Positions 1 to 38,816 of a DNA stretch of 64,000 nt are shown here, piece after piece. Both the position numbers and the translations under genes were made by a program. Origin of the DNA: Lytechinus variegatus. Its lineage: Eukaryota; Echinodermata; Echinoidea; Temnopleuroida; Toxopneustidae. The stretch's first letter is position 1. Every line of letters begins with the position of its first letter. The notes under the pieces are model-generated. The model did not search any database. It was not told where the DNA came from and saw nothing but the letters and a program-made list of their open reading frames with translations. The DNA lies in the NCBI RefSeq assembly GCF_018143015.1, contig NC_054757.1, forward strand, positions 2,032,001 through 2,096,000. The letters are read 5' to 3'.

Positions 1-325
1 AGGTTCGTAATTTCGAAGGTTCTTTAGTCCGAAAACGAAATGATTAACGAACCTTATTTCGTTTTCGGACTAACGAACCTTCGGAACAACGAACCTTATT
101 TCGTTTTCGGATTAACGAACCTTATTTCCTTTTCGGATTAACGAACCTTCGGGACAACGAACCTTTTTTCGTTTTCGGATTTTCGAACCTTCGGAATAAC
201 GCCACAAATGTTCGGATTAACGAACCCTTTTACGTTTTCGGATTAACGAACATCGAGGTATAGGCAATTTACGTGTTTCGGAATTACGAACCTTCGGAAT
301 AAAGAACCTTCGGATTTACGAAGTG
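1..325. repeat. Foldback repeat built from GGTTCG / CGAACC words (left-truncated)
   Basis: The sequence is made of short alternating words such as TTCGTAATTCCGAAGGTTCG and AACGAACCTTATTTCG, so one half is roughly the reverse complement of the other and it can fold back on itself. A fuller copy in the same orientation lies at 46888-47320 and shares the same closing segment (CATCGAGG, a short spacer, then CGGAATTACGAAGTG). An older copy is at 21476-22372. No coding sequence is seen. The left end of this copy is outside the window. Confidence 0.75.
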
Positions 326-370
326 TAATTTTTTTTCAAGCAAAGGTTCATACCAGCCCTTTCTATATAG

Positions 371-570
371 CCCTTCGTCTTTCTTTCTATTGTTTACTGT
401 ATTGTATTTATATCAATAGGCATATCCTACCACAAACCTTTGCTTTTAGGGTATACGACTTCTTCTATAAACCTAACATGTACATGTTAATTGTTTATAT
501 TCTTCATAAGCAAACTGATTTTTGTATAAAATTATATTTATGAAAAATGTAGAAATTTGTGGAATGGAAT
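371..570 (+). repeat. LINE-like 3' tail fragment
   Basis: It resembles 23731-23945: both share the words TTTAGGGTATACG, CTTCTT, a TACATGTACAT stretch, a run of ATTTATG and the ending GAAATGGAATAA. The other copy continues into GAATTGAATT-type tail repeats, which is typical of non-LTR retrotransposon 3' ends. No reverse transcriptase is present. The assignment rests on the tail style only. Confidence 0.4.
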
Positions 571-1789
571 AAGTAAACAGGCCTAGTGCCAATAAATGAG
601 TAGGTTACTTCTAATAGGCCGGTCCCTTGAAAGATTTTTTTTTTGAGTGGGGGTATTGATATGAATTTGAAAAGCAACAAAAAAAAAATAGAAAAAGTTA
701 TCAATATAAAATGGAAGTCATATTGGTCCCGGGAAATTTCAAAAAGCAAAAAAAAAAGAGAGAGAGAAAAGGTTATCACTACAAAATGGTGGTCATGTTG
801 GTTCCGAGAAATTTGAATTTAAGCACCAAAAGAAAAAGAAAAAACGTTTCACTACAAAATGAAGGTCATTAGGGTTATATTTATCAATTTTTCGCACCTT
901 CCAGAATTCCAGGGGTGCTTCCTATGGGAAATAACAACCTCAAGGAAAATCTTGGGGGTGCTTCCATATTCCTGCGATAAAGGGGTTGTTTGTCACACCT
1001 CAATGTTTAGCCAGCGTATGTAAACGTGTGTATGACAAGCAATAATTTGTTTTGTAGTATTAGCTAATGGAATTATTGATACCAAGAAATGGAATAAATC
1101 ATGAAATGACTTTCCAAACGCAAGTCAGTATACGCTGGTTACACAGTCATATTTGACAGCTGCGATTGGGACGTTGTAACTTCATGCATTTTGGTAGCAA
1201 TGATAGTTGTGATAAAAAAAAATGATGAGTATTTTAGACTTAATTTGATTTTTTCCCGATGAAGAATGTTATCTTTGTGGTCAAGGGAAATTGATTGGAG
1301 AAAATTTCATGGACTTTACTTTATTTCTATCCACATCTGTGAAGAAATTTTTTAAAAATCAAGGCTTAGTGACGAATTCCATACCTTATCGAAGTTTTCT
1401 CTGAAAATTGCACCCCAAGAACGCTGCGAAGTACCCCTAATAAATTAGATAAATGTATTTCGCCCCCTCAAAAAACTGACAAATGTGGAAAAGAAGCATT
1501 TCTACTCAATTCAGAGCTAGTAGGTGCATGATATAAGAATCATGCTGGTAGCTCCTTTTTTTTTCTTTTTTTTTGAAACCTTAACCTCACACGTGTTTAA
1601 AGGGACACTGTATATACATTGTAGTCGAGTTATCCTCCTGGGAGAAGTGCCCCCCTCACTTCTCCCGGGAAATATATGAATTGTTCCCGACATAATGCAT
1701 TCTTGCAAGAGTCGATTTCCTCCTCTACTGTACCTTATATGGAATTCATTTTATTCACTCACATTAATTTGTCACTAATTTACTGTCAG

Positions 1790-28795
<27,006 letters not shown>

Positions 28796-28854
28796 TCTGT
28801 TGCGCGTGCGCGACTTGTTGGTGTGTTTGTGTTTTGTGCCAGAGTTAAATGCAG

Positions 28855-29330
28855 TATTGGAGAGAGAGAGAGGAGGGGGGGGGGGTAGATAGACATTAAG
28901 AATAGTTGAGAGAGGGGTTGAGATCGAGGAAGGGAGAGGGGTAGATGGAGGAAGGGAGAGGGGGAGATAGGAGAGAGACAGATGTAGAGAGGGAGATAGA
29001 GATGGAGATACAGACATGCAGACGGACATATAGGGAAGGGGAAATAGGAGGGGTAGACAGGAGAGAGACAAAAACAGAGAGAGAGGGAGAGAGAGAATTA
29101 AAGAGGTGAGTAGTGAGTAGGCAGCTGACATGTGAACAATTTAGAGAGAGGTGGGGAGAGAGGGAGAGAGAGAAAGAAAGAAAGAAAGAGGGGAGAGCAT
29201 TAGAGAGATGATTTGTGATGCATTATTGTGTGCTTCTTTCATATATGCGTGTGGGTGGGTGTTTATGTGAGTGTGGGTGAGGGTGCGCGTGTGTGTGAGA
29301 GAGAGAGAGAGAGGGGAGGAGGGAGGTGAC
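28855..29330 (+). repeat. GA-rich low-complexity tract (ACSL-A 3' flank)
   Basis: Imperfect GAGA/GGGAGA repeats with a TG-rich part near 29240-29300 start about 60 bases after the ACSL-A stop codon. No convincing AATAAA was found right after the stop, so the 3' end of the mRNA is not fixed. Confidence 0.8.
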
Positions 29331-29680
29331 TATACAAATGGTGATATGAAAATAGCCTTAAGTGTACAAGTGTATATTTTTTTGTAGATATACAAATGTA
29401 AATATGGTCAAAAGGATTATAGACCAGTCGAAAGAGACAGTTTAACAAATTTATAGACAGCTGAATGAAAACAATAATAATGTTTAAAAGTTTACCAAAG
29501 TCAATGAAGTAAGAAATATGCAACAATACAATGCAAAAGTTTTAATGAGTACAGTGAATATTGATAACGGATATTTTTTTGTCTGCTTATGTGCTGCAAT
29601 GGGAGTTGGTTTAAAATGAAAATATAACTGAAATAATATCAGGTTTTGTCCGTACCTCATTTTATTACATAAAAGGGAGG

Positions 29681-29725
29681 TCTCACCTGCGAAGCAGAGT
29701 GAGACTATAGGCGCCGCTTTTCCGA

Positions 29726-29757
<32 letters not shown>

Positions 29758-30792
29758 GCGTCAACATCAAATCTTAACCTGAGGTTAAGTTTTTGAAATC
29801 ACATCATAACTTAGAAAGTATATGGACCTAGTTCATGAAACTTGGCCATAAGGTTAATCAAGTATTACTGAACATCCTATTAAAGTTTCATGTCACATGA
29901 CCAAGGTCAAAGGTCATTTAGGGTCAATGAACTTAGACCATGTTGGAGGAATCAACATTGAAATCTTAACCTGAGGTTAAGTTTTTGAAATGTCATCATA
30001 ACTTAGAAAATATATGGACCTAGTTCATGAAACTTGGACATAAGGTTAATCAAGTATCACTGAATATCCTGCATGAGTTTCACGTCACATGACCAAGGTC
30101 AAAGGTCATTTAGGGTCAATGAACTTTGGCCGAATTGGGGATATCTGTTGAATTCCCATCATAACTTTGAAAGTTTATGGATCTGATTCATGAAACTTGG
30201 ACATAATAGTAATCAAGCATCACTGAATATTTTGTGCAAGTTTCAGGTCTCATGATTAAGGTCAAAGGTCATTTAGGGTCAATGAACTTTGGCCAAATCG
30301 GGGGTATCTGTTGAATTACCATCATAACTTTGAAAGTTTATTAGTCTAGTTCATTAAACTTGGACATATGAGTAATCAAATATCACTGAACATCCTGTGC
30401 GCGTGTCAGGTCACATGACCAAGGTCAAAGGTCAATGAACTTTGGCCGAAGTGGGTGTATCAGTTGAATTACCATCAAAACTTTGAAAGTTTATGGATCT
30501 GATTCATGAAACTTGTACATAAGAGTAATCAAGCATCACTGAACATCCTGTTCGAGTTTCAGGTCACATGATCAAGGTCATGTAAGGTCAATGAACTTTG
30601 GCCATGTTGGGGTTTTTTGTTGAATAACCATCATCTCTCTGTAAGTTTATTGGTCTAGTTCATAAAAAGTGGACATAAGAGTAACCATGTATCACTGAAC
30701 ATCTTGTGCGAGTTAGAGTAGTATTCAAAGTCAGCACTGCTGCTATATTGAACCGCGTGATGCAGGTGAGACGGCCAGAGGCATTCCACTTG
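29681..30792 (+). mobile_element. High-copy repeat with internal monomers, copy 2, 16-bp target duplication
   Basis: The element starts TCTCACCTGCGAAGCAGAG and ends GCAGGTGAGACGGCC, GGCATTCCACTTG, so GTCTCACCTGC recurs inverted near the right end. A perfect 16-bp direct repeat, TTACATAAAAGGGAGG, flanks it (29665-29680, 30793-30808). After a GCG-rich head it contains about six imperfect monomers of roughly 150-180 bp. Four of these carry AGGTCAAAGGTCA. No coding sequence. The class is unresolved: it resembles tandem-repeat-bearing non-autonomous elements, while the long duplication suggests target-primed insertion. Confidence 0.85.
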
Positions 30793-31069
30793 TTACATAA
30801 AAGGGAGGACTAGCACCAGAAGAATTAGTCAATGAAGAGCAATGTAGTTATGTTTTTAGGGTAAGAGGTAATAAATACTGTGTAATGAAATAAAAATAAT
30901 GCGAGACCAAAATAACAGTTTTTGTATTCATCATTAGTTTGTTTACATTTTGGTACACATCTTAATCCGGTTTCCAATGTGTGAAATATGGAGACATTGG
31001 TATTAATTAAAAGGGACCAGTATTTGAAGAGTATATGGACCCACCCGTGGTGTGTGGTACTTTGGAAGA

Positions 31070-31402
31070 GCCGTGGTGTAGTGGTTCTGACTCTCACCTT
31101 GAAAACAGAGGGTTGTGTGTTCGAATCACACCGCGGTCTAGCGTCCTTTGGCAAGGCGTTAATCCTCACTTTGCCACTCTCAACCCAGGTGCTAAATGGG
31201 TACCCGGTAAGATGCGAAAGCCAATGTAGTATGCCTAGCAATCGAGTCTTGGAACTCTTGTAGGAATGCTCCCCAGGGAGTGGAGAAGGTGCATACACTG
31301 TATGCGGGCTTGCAAGTATCCGATGACCGGGTTAATGATATGCTGTAAAGCGCTTTCTGCCATTTTGGGAAAAGCGCTTTATAAAAAATAGCTATTATTA
31401 TT
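31070..31402 (+). repeat. tRNA-derived SINE, full structure
   Basis: The tRNA-like head has GTGGTGTAGTGGTTCTGAC (A-box region) and TGTTCGAATCACA (B box), with CCGTGG/CCGCGG closing pairs. The body has CCTTTGGCAAGGCGTTAATC, CAACCCAGGTGCTAAATGGG and ends AAGCGCTTTATAAAAAATAG, ATTATTATT. This is a complete Pol III SINE layout and the best reference copy for the other fragments in the window. Confidence 0.85.
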
Positions 31403-31717
31403 TGTTCAAATTTCCACAAGAGTACATTTCAGTGTACAATTCAAACAAGATACTGCATGTCTATATTTTAGCAAACGTTTCCATCATTCAAATCCCTCCC
31501 TGCTTTTAAGGGGAATTCACTATCATGAAATACAAATATATAAATTTGTAAATGTATTCAAGTATCATTTACTGATTCAGGTTTATATCACACTATCGTT
31601 TCTTGTTTGGTATTCTTCATTTATAAAACCCTTTAAAATATAAATATCGTGCCTTTGTATACTAATCTGTATATATTTCTACTTCACGTAATTTGATAGA
31701 CCTAACATAACACTTCC

Positions 31718-32191
31718 CGCCCTTTCACACGGTAAAATTCGTAATTTGAATGATGATTCCAGTGAAAAATAAAGCTCATGACGAATTTTTAGTATGTGTC
31801 AAACCAAACTAGAACATGATTAGAATCATGAACGCTAATCACAATCACGAAATCAAATTCTACTCCCGAGGTGAATTCCAATCAAGTTTCACTCAAATTA
31901 CGAATTTGACGTGTGAAAGGCGTGACTTCCAAAACATCTTTTAGGGGGCGGAGCTTACGTGACCTTTCAAGCACTTCCGTAGATAATACAATTGTCATGC
32001 ACTCATCGTAGTTTTTATTTGCCATGTAGTGCTTTGATTGACAAGTCACCAAGGGCACATACCGCCTTCGCTCGGGAATTCGAATTCAAATCACAGTTTT
32101 CGAGTGAGCGTGTGAAAGATCCGATGATTCTAAAGACGAATTGCAATCATTATTACAATGATGATTCAAAATTCACGTGTGAAAAGGCCCT
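31718..32191. mobile_element. Foldback element with CCTTTCACAC ends
   Basis: The left end (GCCCTTTCACACGGTAAAATT) recurs inverted at 31911-31922 (GTGTGAAAGGCG) and again at 32170-32191 (ACGTGTGAAAAGGCCC). GATGATTC and CGAATT words are mirrored inside. It looks like a foldback MITE that contains or abuts a second inverted copy. Non-coding. Confidence 0.6.
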
Positions 32192-32624
32192 TTGATACTT
32201 TATGTCAAGCCCAACACTATTTAATCTGGGATCCGGTCTTTCGGTTCGGAAATCAGTCAAGATTTCGCCTTAATTCATGTATTTCGCGCGGTCACCTCAA
32301 AACAGGTTTAAAGATATTTTGAAATGTGAAATACAGTAAACAAACAATCTGTTCTATAAAATTATTATATATATTCATATATATACATTTTTTCTCAGAC
32401 GCAGCTTATTAACTCAGGGCGATATAATATTCATATTCAACTGTATAGGCTGATGATCGACCAGTGCATCGACGCACTGTGAACGCACCGTTACTATTTC
32501 CTCGCAGAAATATAATATACCATGAACAAATAGCTATTATATGTTTAAGTGCCATACGGGTATTTACTGCCTTACTACCGTAACTCATTGTATTGATGAA
32601 ATTGACACAAAGTGGTTTCCCAAG

Positions 32625-33085
32625 AGGACCAGACCTCGAGGTGTTAGAATTACACCCTAGAGATTGAAAAATAAGGAGCGTATAATGGCAACCATATATA
32701 GCTTTTATAATCCACAGAGGCGGCGTTATTACTAACATCAATTATTTAACACGGCTGTTATTACCACCAGTGTTATTTCTAACGCCATAGCTCTAATTAT
32801 GGAGTCATTTAACACCAAATATTTACTACCGATGACATTACCTACACGAAGGATTTAACACAGGCTTTATTATTCAGACCAAAGTTATATAGCTTCGGTG
32901 TTGTTTTTACACCAAAGATTTAACATCGGTGTTATGAATAGCACAACAGTTTTAACACTGGTATTATTATTTACACAAATGATTTTAAGGTGTTAATATT
33001 TGCACCAAACAATTAGCACCGGTGTTATTAATTAACCAAGTATACAACACCGATGTTAACTGCGGTGTTATTTCTAACGTAAATA
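32625..33085. repeat. Degenerate TTAACACCGGTGTTA repeat array
   Basis: Many diverged copies of an AACACCGGTGTT-like word are spaced 25-35 bp apart. The same word makes up the CACTRCAAAAA-ended MITEs at 54791-55033 and 57943-58178. No clear outer TIRs remain. Confidence 0.6.
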
Positions 33086-33393
33086 TTGAACATTGTTTAT
33101 CAGGGTTCCGTTCTCCCGTAACACAAGTATAAACGATTGATTGTACTTTTGATCATTCTGTACGACTTATTGTAATTATACAAATATTCAATGTTTATGA
33201 GTGCGATTTTCCGAATATTACATGAGCGTGCAAGTTGAAACAGTCTATATCCTTCATCTATTGTGACGTCAGCGCACAGTGTGTAAAATATGCACAGGTC
33301 ATAATGCGCACAAATATAATTGTGGAACGTCCTTATTAATGTTACATAGGTTATGTAGATTCAAATCAGTGATTAGTCAATACGCCTTCACAT

Positions 33394-33551
33394 GACCATA
33401 GCTGCGAGGATTGCATTTGTTATATTTTAAGTTCTGACGTCACCTCAGTGAATATAACTGCGTTGCATTGTCAATTTCGGCGTTATATTCACTAAGGTGA
33501 CTTCACTCGCTGCTTACAATATATAATACAACAGATATTGCCTGGTCTATT
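33394..33551. repeat. 158-bp palindromic element
   Basis: GACGTCACCTCAGTGAATATAAC on the left pairs with GTTATATTCACTAAGGTGAC on the right around a short centre. The outer words (GACCATAG.., ..GCCTGGTC) also pair loosely. A foldback MITE of unassigned family; non-coding. Confidence 0.6.
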
Positions 33552-34439
33552 TCTTTAATAAATAACATTTCAACTCCCCTCCGAAGCTTTATTTTTTCCT
33601 CGGGAGAGATTTTTTTATTTTCCCTCAGCGCTGCGCGCTTCGGGCAAAATATGAATCCTTGTGAAAAATATAAATCCGTCGGGGAGAGGAAATGTTATAT
33701 TAAAACTCTAGGTATACAATGTCTGTACAATATTTGTTCATACAATTGGAATTCAATGTACATGATAATCTGTGAAGTATGTGAATAATTACGTAATCAC
33801 TTCCCTGAAATCTTTATTTTTTCAGAATGGTTGCAAAATTAAAGTAACTTAAAAGGATATCGTTACAAAAACTTTTTCTTGACTCGTTTACTTGATATGT
33901 TCTATTCATTGCCATTGTATGTTCCATTAAAAAAAAACATTGTTTGAATGTTTGTAAATAAACTTTAAGGAATCTTGACGAATTATTGTTGAGAAATTTA
34001 GTAGTCATTATTTTGTGAGAAATAATGGACCAAGAGTAGAATGAGAGTGGGGGTTTTCATTATGATCATTGTTCAGAAAACATATATTATGATCGTATTG
34101 ATAAGCAAACTTATATGAATGGTACCTTGTATAATAGAATAAAGGGTTCAATTAATGTTTCAATTTTGTTAAAAACATCAAGTACAAATGCAAGCTGTGT
34201 TAACACCGATTTCAAACCGATAGAACAAGAAGAATGATATGTCTACCTCAAAACGAGATGTGTTGAATAAAAAACGTGTTTTTCAGTTACCCGTCAGATA
34301 TCCGAATATTATTAAAGATTGATTACAGCATTCGATAAATTCATTTGACACACCCAGTAAACTAATCAAATAGAGCACTTCATTGAGTCTCCATTGGTCA
34401 AGAGTTGCTTTGATGAGTGCGGCATGCCCAGAGACAAAA

Positions 34440-34690
34440 AATGACCAATCATTGAAGTCTATTACGTAACGTGGTCTTTTGTCTCCCAGTCTCACCCCGC
34501 CTAACTGCCCGAGCCCCTTCCCCTGCTTCTCCATTCGCGTGGTGAGAGGCGGAGACGAAGGATCGAGTTATGTAATACCCTCCTCATTGATTGGGTCATG
34601 TTCGCTGTCTTTGATCACGCCCACTGGAGAAACTCTCGACCAATCACGTCTCGTGGACAGTTCACCTATAAGGGGGTCAATCAGATATAA
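34440..34690 (+). promoter_or_regulatory. Conserved CCAAT/TATA-like block, unit 1
   Basis: Several CCAAT boxes in both orientations (GACCAATCA, GATTGGGTC, GACCAATCAC), a TTACGTAA palindrome and CACCTATAAGGGGGTCAATC (TATA-like at 34667) lie in order. The same block recurs at 40460-40710 and 43145-43385. It looks like a Pol II promoter pointing rightward. No reading frame or known RNA was recognised downstream. Confidence 0.4.
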
Positions 34691-34879
34691 AGTAGAGTAA
34701 AATAGATGTTGTTGTTTTGTTTCTACGGTGCTTATACAACTACTGTTCATATAAAATAACATGACACTCATTATTTTAGAAGGTGTATATTTTTACACAA
34801 AACTCTTTAAGCGTGATCTGTTTTATGAAATGCGCAATAAAAGAACAACAAAAAATAGTTTGGGAAAGTGTCTATTTAT

Positions 34880-35371
34880 AGGACAAGTCCACCCCAACAA
34901 AAAGTTGATTTGAAAAAAAGGAGAAAAATCCAACAGGCAAAACACTGCAAATTTGATGACGTCACCCACTCACTATTTCTTTTGTATTTTATTGTATGAA
35001 ATATTCTAATTTTCTCCTCCTTGTTAAGTGAAACAAAGTTTCATTTCTCCCTGAACATGTGGAATTACCATTGTTTTAACAGTTTATGGTTAAGTTAAGT
35101 TGGTCCTTCTTGTCAAATCTGTAAAAATTGAAATATTGTATTATTCAAACAATTAAAAAACAAAAGAAATAGTGAGTGATGGACATCATCGACTCTCTCA
35201 TTTGCATGTCACTGACTTGTGCATTTAATTGTTTTGTGAAAAATAAGCGAAACTTAAAAATGTCATAACTTTCTTATTTTACATCCGATTTCGATGAACT
35301 TTGCAGCGTTATGTTTGTTTGATTTTTCTCTATCGATTCAAATCAACAATTTTCTGGGGTGGACTTGACCT
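34880..35371. mobile_element. piggyBac-like MITE, family 3, inserted in tandem unit 1
   Basis: It starts AGGACAAGTCCACCCCAAC and ends GGGGTGGACTTGACCT. The right flank is TTAA (35372-35375) and the left flank TTAT. Units 2 and 3 have the uninterrupted site: GTGTCTATTTAACAACTTG in unit 2 and GTGTCTATCTAACAACTTG in unit 3. The insertion is therefore specific to unit 1. A left-arm relative is at 56679. Confidence 0.85.
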
Positions 35372-35619
35372 TTAACAACTTGCAATTACACTGACAGAGC
35401 AATGGTAAGTGCAAATAACAGTGAATTATAGAAAAGAACAACAAAAATGATTCAACAACAAAATGACAGTTTTTATAGTTTAGTGCTATTTAAATAATCT
35501 GTCCAAGATAAGAAAGAAAAAAAATAATCGATAGGCCTAAATTTAAAAGTGTATTGGAAATGGAAGTGCTATGGAGAGGACTTGATTTATGATCTCGTTA
35601 CGGTTTAAAGAAAAAAAAT

Positions 35620-35689
35620 GCGTTGGCCGGGAATCGAACCCGGTCAATTGCTTGGAAGGCAACTATGCTAACCACTATACCACCAACAC
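35620..35689 (-). pseudogene. tRNA-Gly(UCC), probable pseudogene
   Basis: Compared with the intact copies at 41148 and 43812 it lacks one base in the T-arm stem and has a changed acceptor base. The anticodon loop CTTCCAA is unchanged. It lies in the unit already broken by two insertions. The gene may still be transcribed, but the fold is damaged. Confidence 0.8.
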
Positions 35690-35853
35690 TTTGTACAGGA
35701 GGAGGAAAATTTTTACAAGGTTCAATCGGATTGGATCCGTATCTATGGCAACCAGTAACTGAATGATAAGTCCCAGATTGCAATTCAGAATAGTCACAGG
35801 AAGTGAAGATCGTGGAATCTCTGCAGAAAAAATTATGAATAAAGGATATCAAC

Positions 35854-36731
35854 TGTTACGATACTGCAACAAATAACAAAGAAGATGTAATTTAAATTCC
35901 CCTTTTTTTATTACAGGAAATAATTATACATAAAATAAAACAAATAATGATCTTACATAAATCTCTTGAAGTGTCCGATGTAAAATCCCGAAGTGATGAT
36001 GCTATATCCAAGTAATAATCCAAATGATAAAAATCCCAGTTGACTGGCGAAAATTCACAATGATGGCGATGATGAAACTGATGTTGAAGTCCGATGAATA
36101 ATAAGAGTCACTGCAACGAGTTGAAATGTCCGTGAAGACGATGTTGATGATGATTAACAGTCAATTTCAGCAATCCATGGGTTGAAACGTGTTCATTGAA
36201 CAGGTTGATGATGTTGATGAGAACTGATAATTTCTCTCTCAAAATAACTGCAAACAGTTCATTGATGCATAAACTGCTCTGATCTGATCTGGTGAAGTGA
36301 TCTCATATGATGTGATGTGATCTCCTGCTCTCATATGATGTGATGGTGTGATGATGTCCTTAAAGAAACTGCAGCTATATATACTAAGTTTCAACTAATC
36401 TAGAAGCTTCTAAAAAATGTCACCACCATAGAAGGTTCTAACACCTTCTTCCAAAAGAACATTCTCCTATAATGGAGCAGTCAAAAATCCAGAAGACTCT
36501 TGAATGACCTCATTGAAATCAACAGTGTCAATAACATAGCTAAGCCTATTGTTCCTAATCTCTATTCAGAAATAACAATACAACTCCTTGGCCTTTAAAT
36601 AGGCAAGGCCTGCATAATAAAAAGACATTCCTGAATGTTCTTTACAATTCTTGGCCATCCTTAAAGGGAACAACTAATAGATGAATGTAATTGCTTTTAA
36701 AATTCTTTTACAATTATTCTTATATATAACA
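35854..36731 (-). repeat. 3' LTR of the Gmr1-like element
   Basis: 878 bp, nearly identical to 39019-39896. As the coding region is on the minus strand, this left copy is the 3' LTR. It is preceded (reading minus) by the polypurine tract. Confidence 0.9.
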
Positions 36732-36941
36732 CCTCCCCCACCGGGGAAAAGAAAGCTTTACCGTAGTAAAGGTTTCTTTAAGATTAATTTTTCTTTTAAC
36801 TGTTCAAAGTCATCTTGATAAATCATTTACAGTTATCGTGTACAAAGATATAGTACTTAACGAACATGTTAAAATAAATGAACATCAAAAATGTTTTCTT
36901 CAAATGACACACTTGGTCAAAATCATGAATAATTTCACTTT

Positions 36942-38798
36942 TCATACTCTTGATAGAGCATCAGCAATTACATTATTCTTTCCCTTTATGTGTACAATTT
37001 TCAAAGGGAATGGTTGGAGCATTAGGCTCCATCTATACAGTCTTTGATTCTTTGTTTTGAATTTCTCCAAAAACACAAGAGGATTGTGATCTGTATAGAC
37101 TGTAATCTCTCCATTGGTTAGATACACCTCAAACTGCTGAAGGGCTAGTACGAGACTCAGGGCCTCTTTTTCAATAGTTGAGTATTTCTTTTGAAACCGA
37201 TTGAGTTTCTTAGAGAAGTAGCACACTGGTTTTTCGATGCCTTCTTCGTCTTCTTGGAGCAATACTGCTCCTACTCCAACATCACAAGCATCAATTGCTA
37301 CTTTGAATGGCTTTGTGAAGTTTGGAGCTACCAAAATAGGCTCATTCACCAAAATGGCCTTTAATTTCTCAAATGATCTTTGACATTCGTCAGACCAAAC
37401 ATACTTCACTTTTGCCTTCAGCAGGTTTGTCAGAGGACTAACCACAGTACTGTAATTTGGAACAAATTTCCTGTAGAAGCCACTCATACCTAAGAATCTG
37501 AGCAATTCTTTCTTAGTTGTGGGAATTGGGAAGTCTAAGATAGCTTGTATCTTGGCTTCTCTTGGTAGCACTTGCCCTTGACCAACCACATGACCAAGAT
37601 ATGTGACCTTTGCCTTGGCAAATTCACTTTTCATCAGATTCACTACTAGATTGGCTTTGTCCAGTCTGTCAAACAGTGCTCGCAAATGATTCAGATGATC
37701 ATTCCAAGTATCACTGTATACTAGGATGTCGTCAATGTATACGACACAATTGTCAAGTCCGGCAATCACTTGATTTGTCAACCTTTGGAAGGTTGCTGGT
37801 GCATTTTTCATTCCAAAAGGCATGACTTTGCATTGAAACAAGCCTTCAGGTGTAACAAAGGCTGATATCTCTTTGGCTCGGTCAGTCAGTGGCACTTGCC
37901 AATATCCTTTAAGCAAGTCTATCTTTGTGATATAGGCAGAATTTCCAACCCTATCAATACAATCTTCTAACCTAGGAATTGGATACGAGTCAGTCTTAGT
38001 TACTGCATTTACCTTTCGGTAATCAATGCAAAATCTCTGAGAGCCGTCTGGCTTTGGAACCATTACAATGGGAGAACTCCAACTACTCTGACTCGGTTCG
38101 ATTATGTCATTATCTAACATAAACTGTATTTCATTATTCACCATTTCCAACTTGCTTGGATTGAGCCTATAAGGATTCTGTTTGATAGGTCTTACATCAC
38201 CTATGTCTACGTCATGTACAGTTAAAGGTGTACGACCTGGTTTGTCTTTACACACATTTTCATATTCTCTTAACAGGCCAGATATATCATTTCTCTGATC
38301 TTCAGGCAGGTGTTTTAATGCCTCATCCATGTTTTCTAACATCTCTGAGTTAGACAACTTTACACCACATGGTTCGTTCTTGGATACATCTGTATAAGAC
38401 AATTCATTATCTGTCTTTCCATGGTATTCTTCTTCATGAACATCTACATGTTTTTCTTCTTCTTTAACCTGTGTTGTACCTATTGGCTGACTAGCCTCTC
38501 GCTCAAAGTATTCTTTTAACATGTTTACATGACAAACTCTTTGAGACTTTCTTCGATCAGGGGTACTGATCACATAGTTGACATCATTCAATTTCTTTTT
38601 GACTATGTAGGGACCACTAAACCTAGCTTTCAAGGGCTCACCTTGCAAAGGCAACAACACTAATACTTTGTCTCCAGGCTTGAAACTTCGCTCTTTTGCA
38701 TTTTTGTCAGCATGAGCTTTCATTTTTCCCTGCGACTCTTTCAAGTGTTCCTTAGCCACATCACAAGCTTTTGAGAGCCTTTCTCTAAGCTTTGACAC
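36942..38798 (-). CDS. Remnant pol of the Gmr1-like element (INT C-terminus, RT, RNase H)
   Basis: A 618-residue open frame. Residues about 40-95 carry the integrase C-terminal GPY module (KARFSGPYIVKKKL, CHVNMLKEYF). A charged linker follows. From about 210 comes Ty3/Gypsy reverse transcriptase (FCIDYRKVNAVT, KIDLLKGYWQVPL, CVVYIDDILVYS), then RNase H (VAIDACDVGVGAVLLQ, VYTDHNPLVFL), ending KGKNNVIADALSRV about 200 bases before the 3' LTR. In ordinary Gypsy elements integrase follows RNase H; here its end precedes RT in the same frame. Part of a fossil element that is incomplete at the front. Confidence 0.88.
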   Translation of the reverse strand: MSKLRERLSKACDVAKEHLKESQGKMKAHADKNAKERSFKPGDKVLVLLPLQGEPLKARFSGPYIVKKKLNDVNYVISTPDRRKSQRVCHVNMLKEYFEREASQPIGTTQVKEEEKHVDVHEEEYHGKTDNELSYTDVSKNEPCGVKLSNSEMLENMDEALKHLPEDQRNDISGLLREYENVCKDKPGRTPLTVHDVDIGDVRPIKQNPYRLNPSKLEMVNNEIQFMLDNDIIEPSQSSWSSPIVMVPKPDGSQRFCIDYRKVNAVTKTDSYPIPRLEDCIDRVGNSAYITKIDLLKGYWQVPLTDRAKEISAFVTPEGLFQCKVMPFGMKNAPATFQRLTNQVIAGLDNCVVYIDDILVYSDTWNDHLNHLRALFDRLDKANLVVNLMKSEFAKAKVTYLGHVVGQGQVLPREAKIQAILDFPIPTTKKELLRFLGMSGFYRKFVPNYSTVVSPLTNLLKAKVKYVWSDECQRSFEKLKAILVNEPILVAPNFTKPFKVAIDACDVGVGAVLLQEDEEGIEKPVCYFSKKLNRFQKKYSTIEKEALSLVLALQQFEVYLTNGEITVYTDHNPLVFLEKFKTKNQRLYRWSLMLQPFPLKIVHIKGKNNVIADALSRV

Positions 38799-38816
38799 AT
38801 AGTCTAGAAGGTTTCC

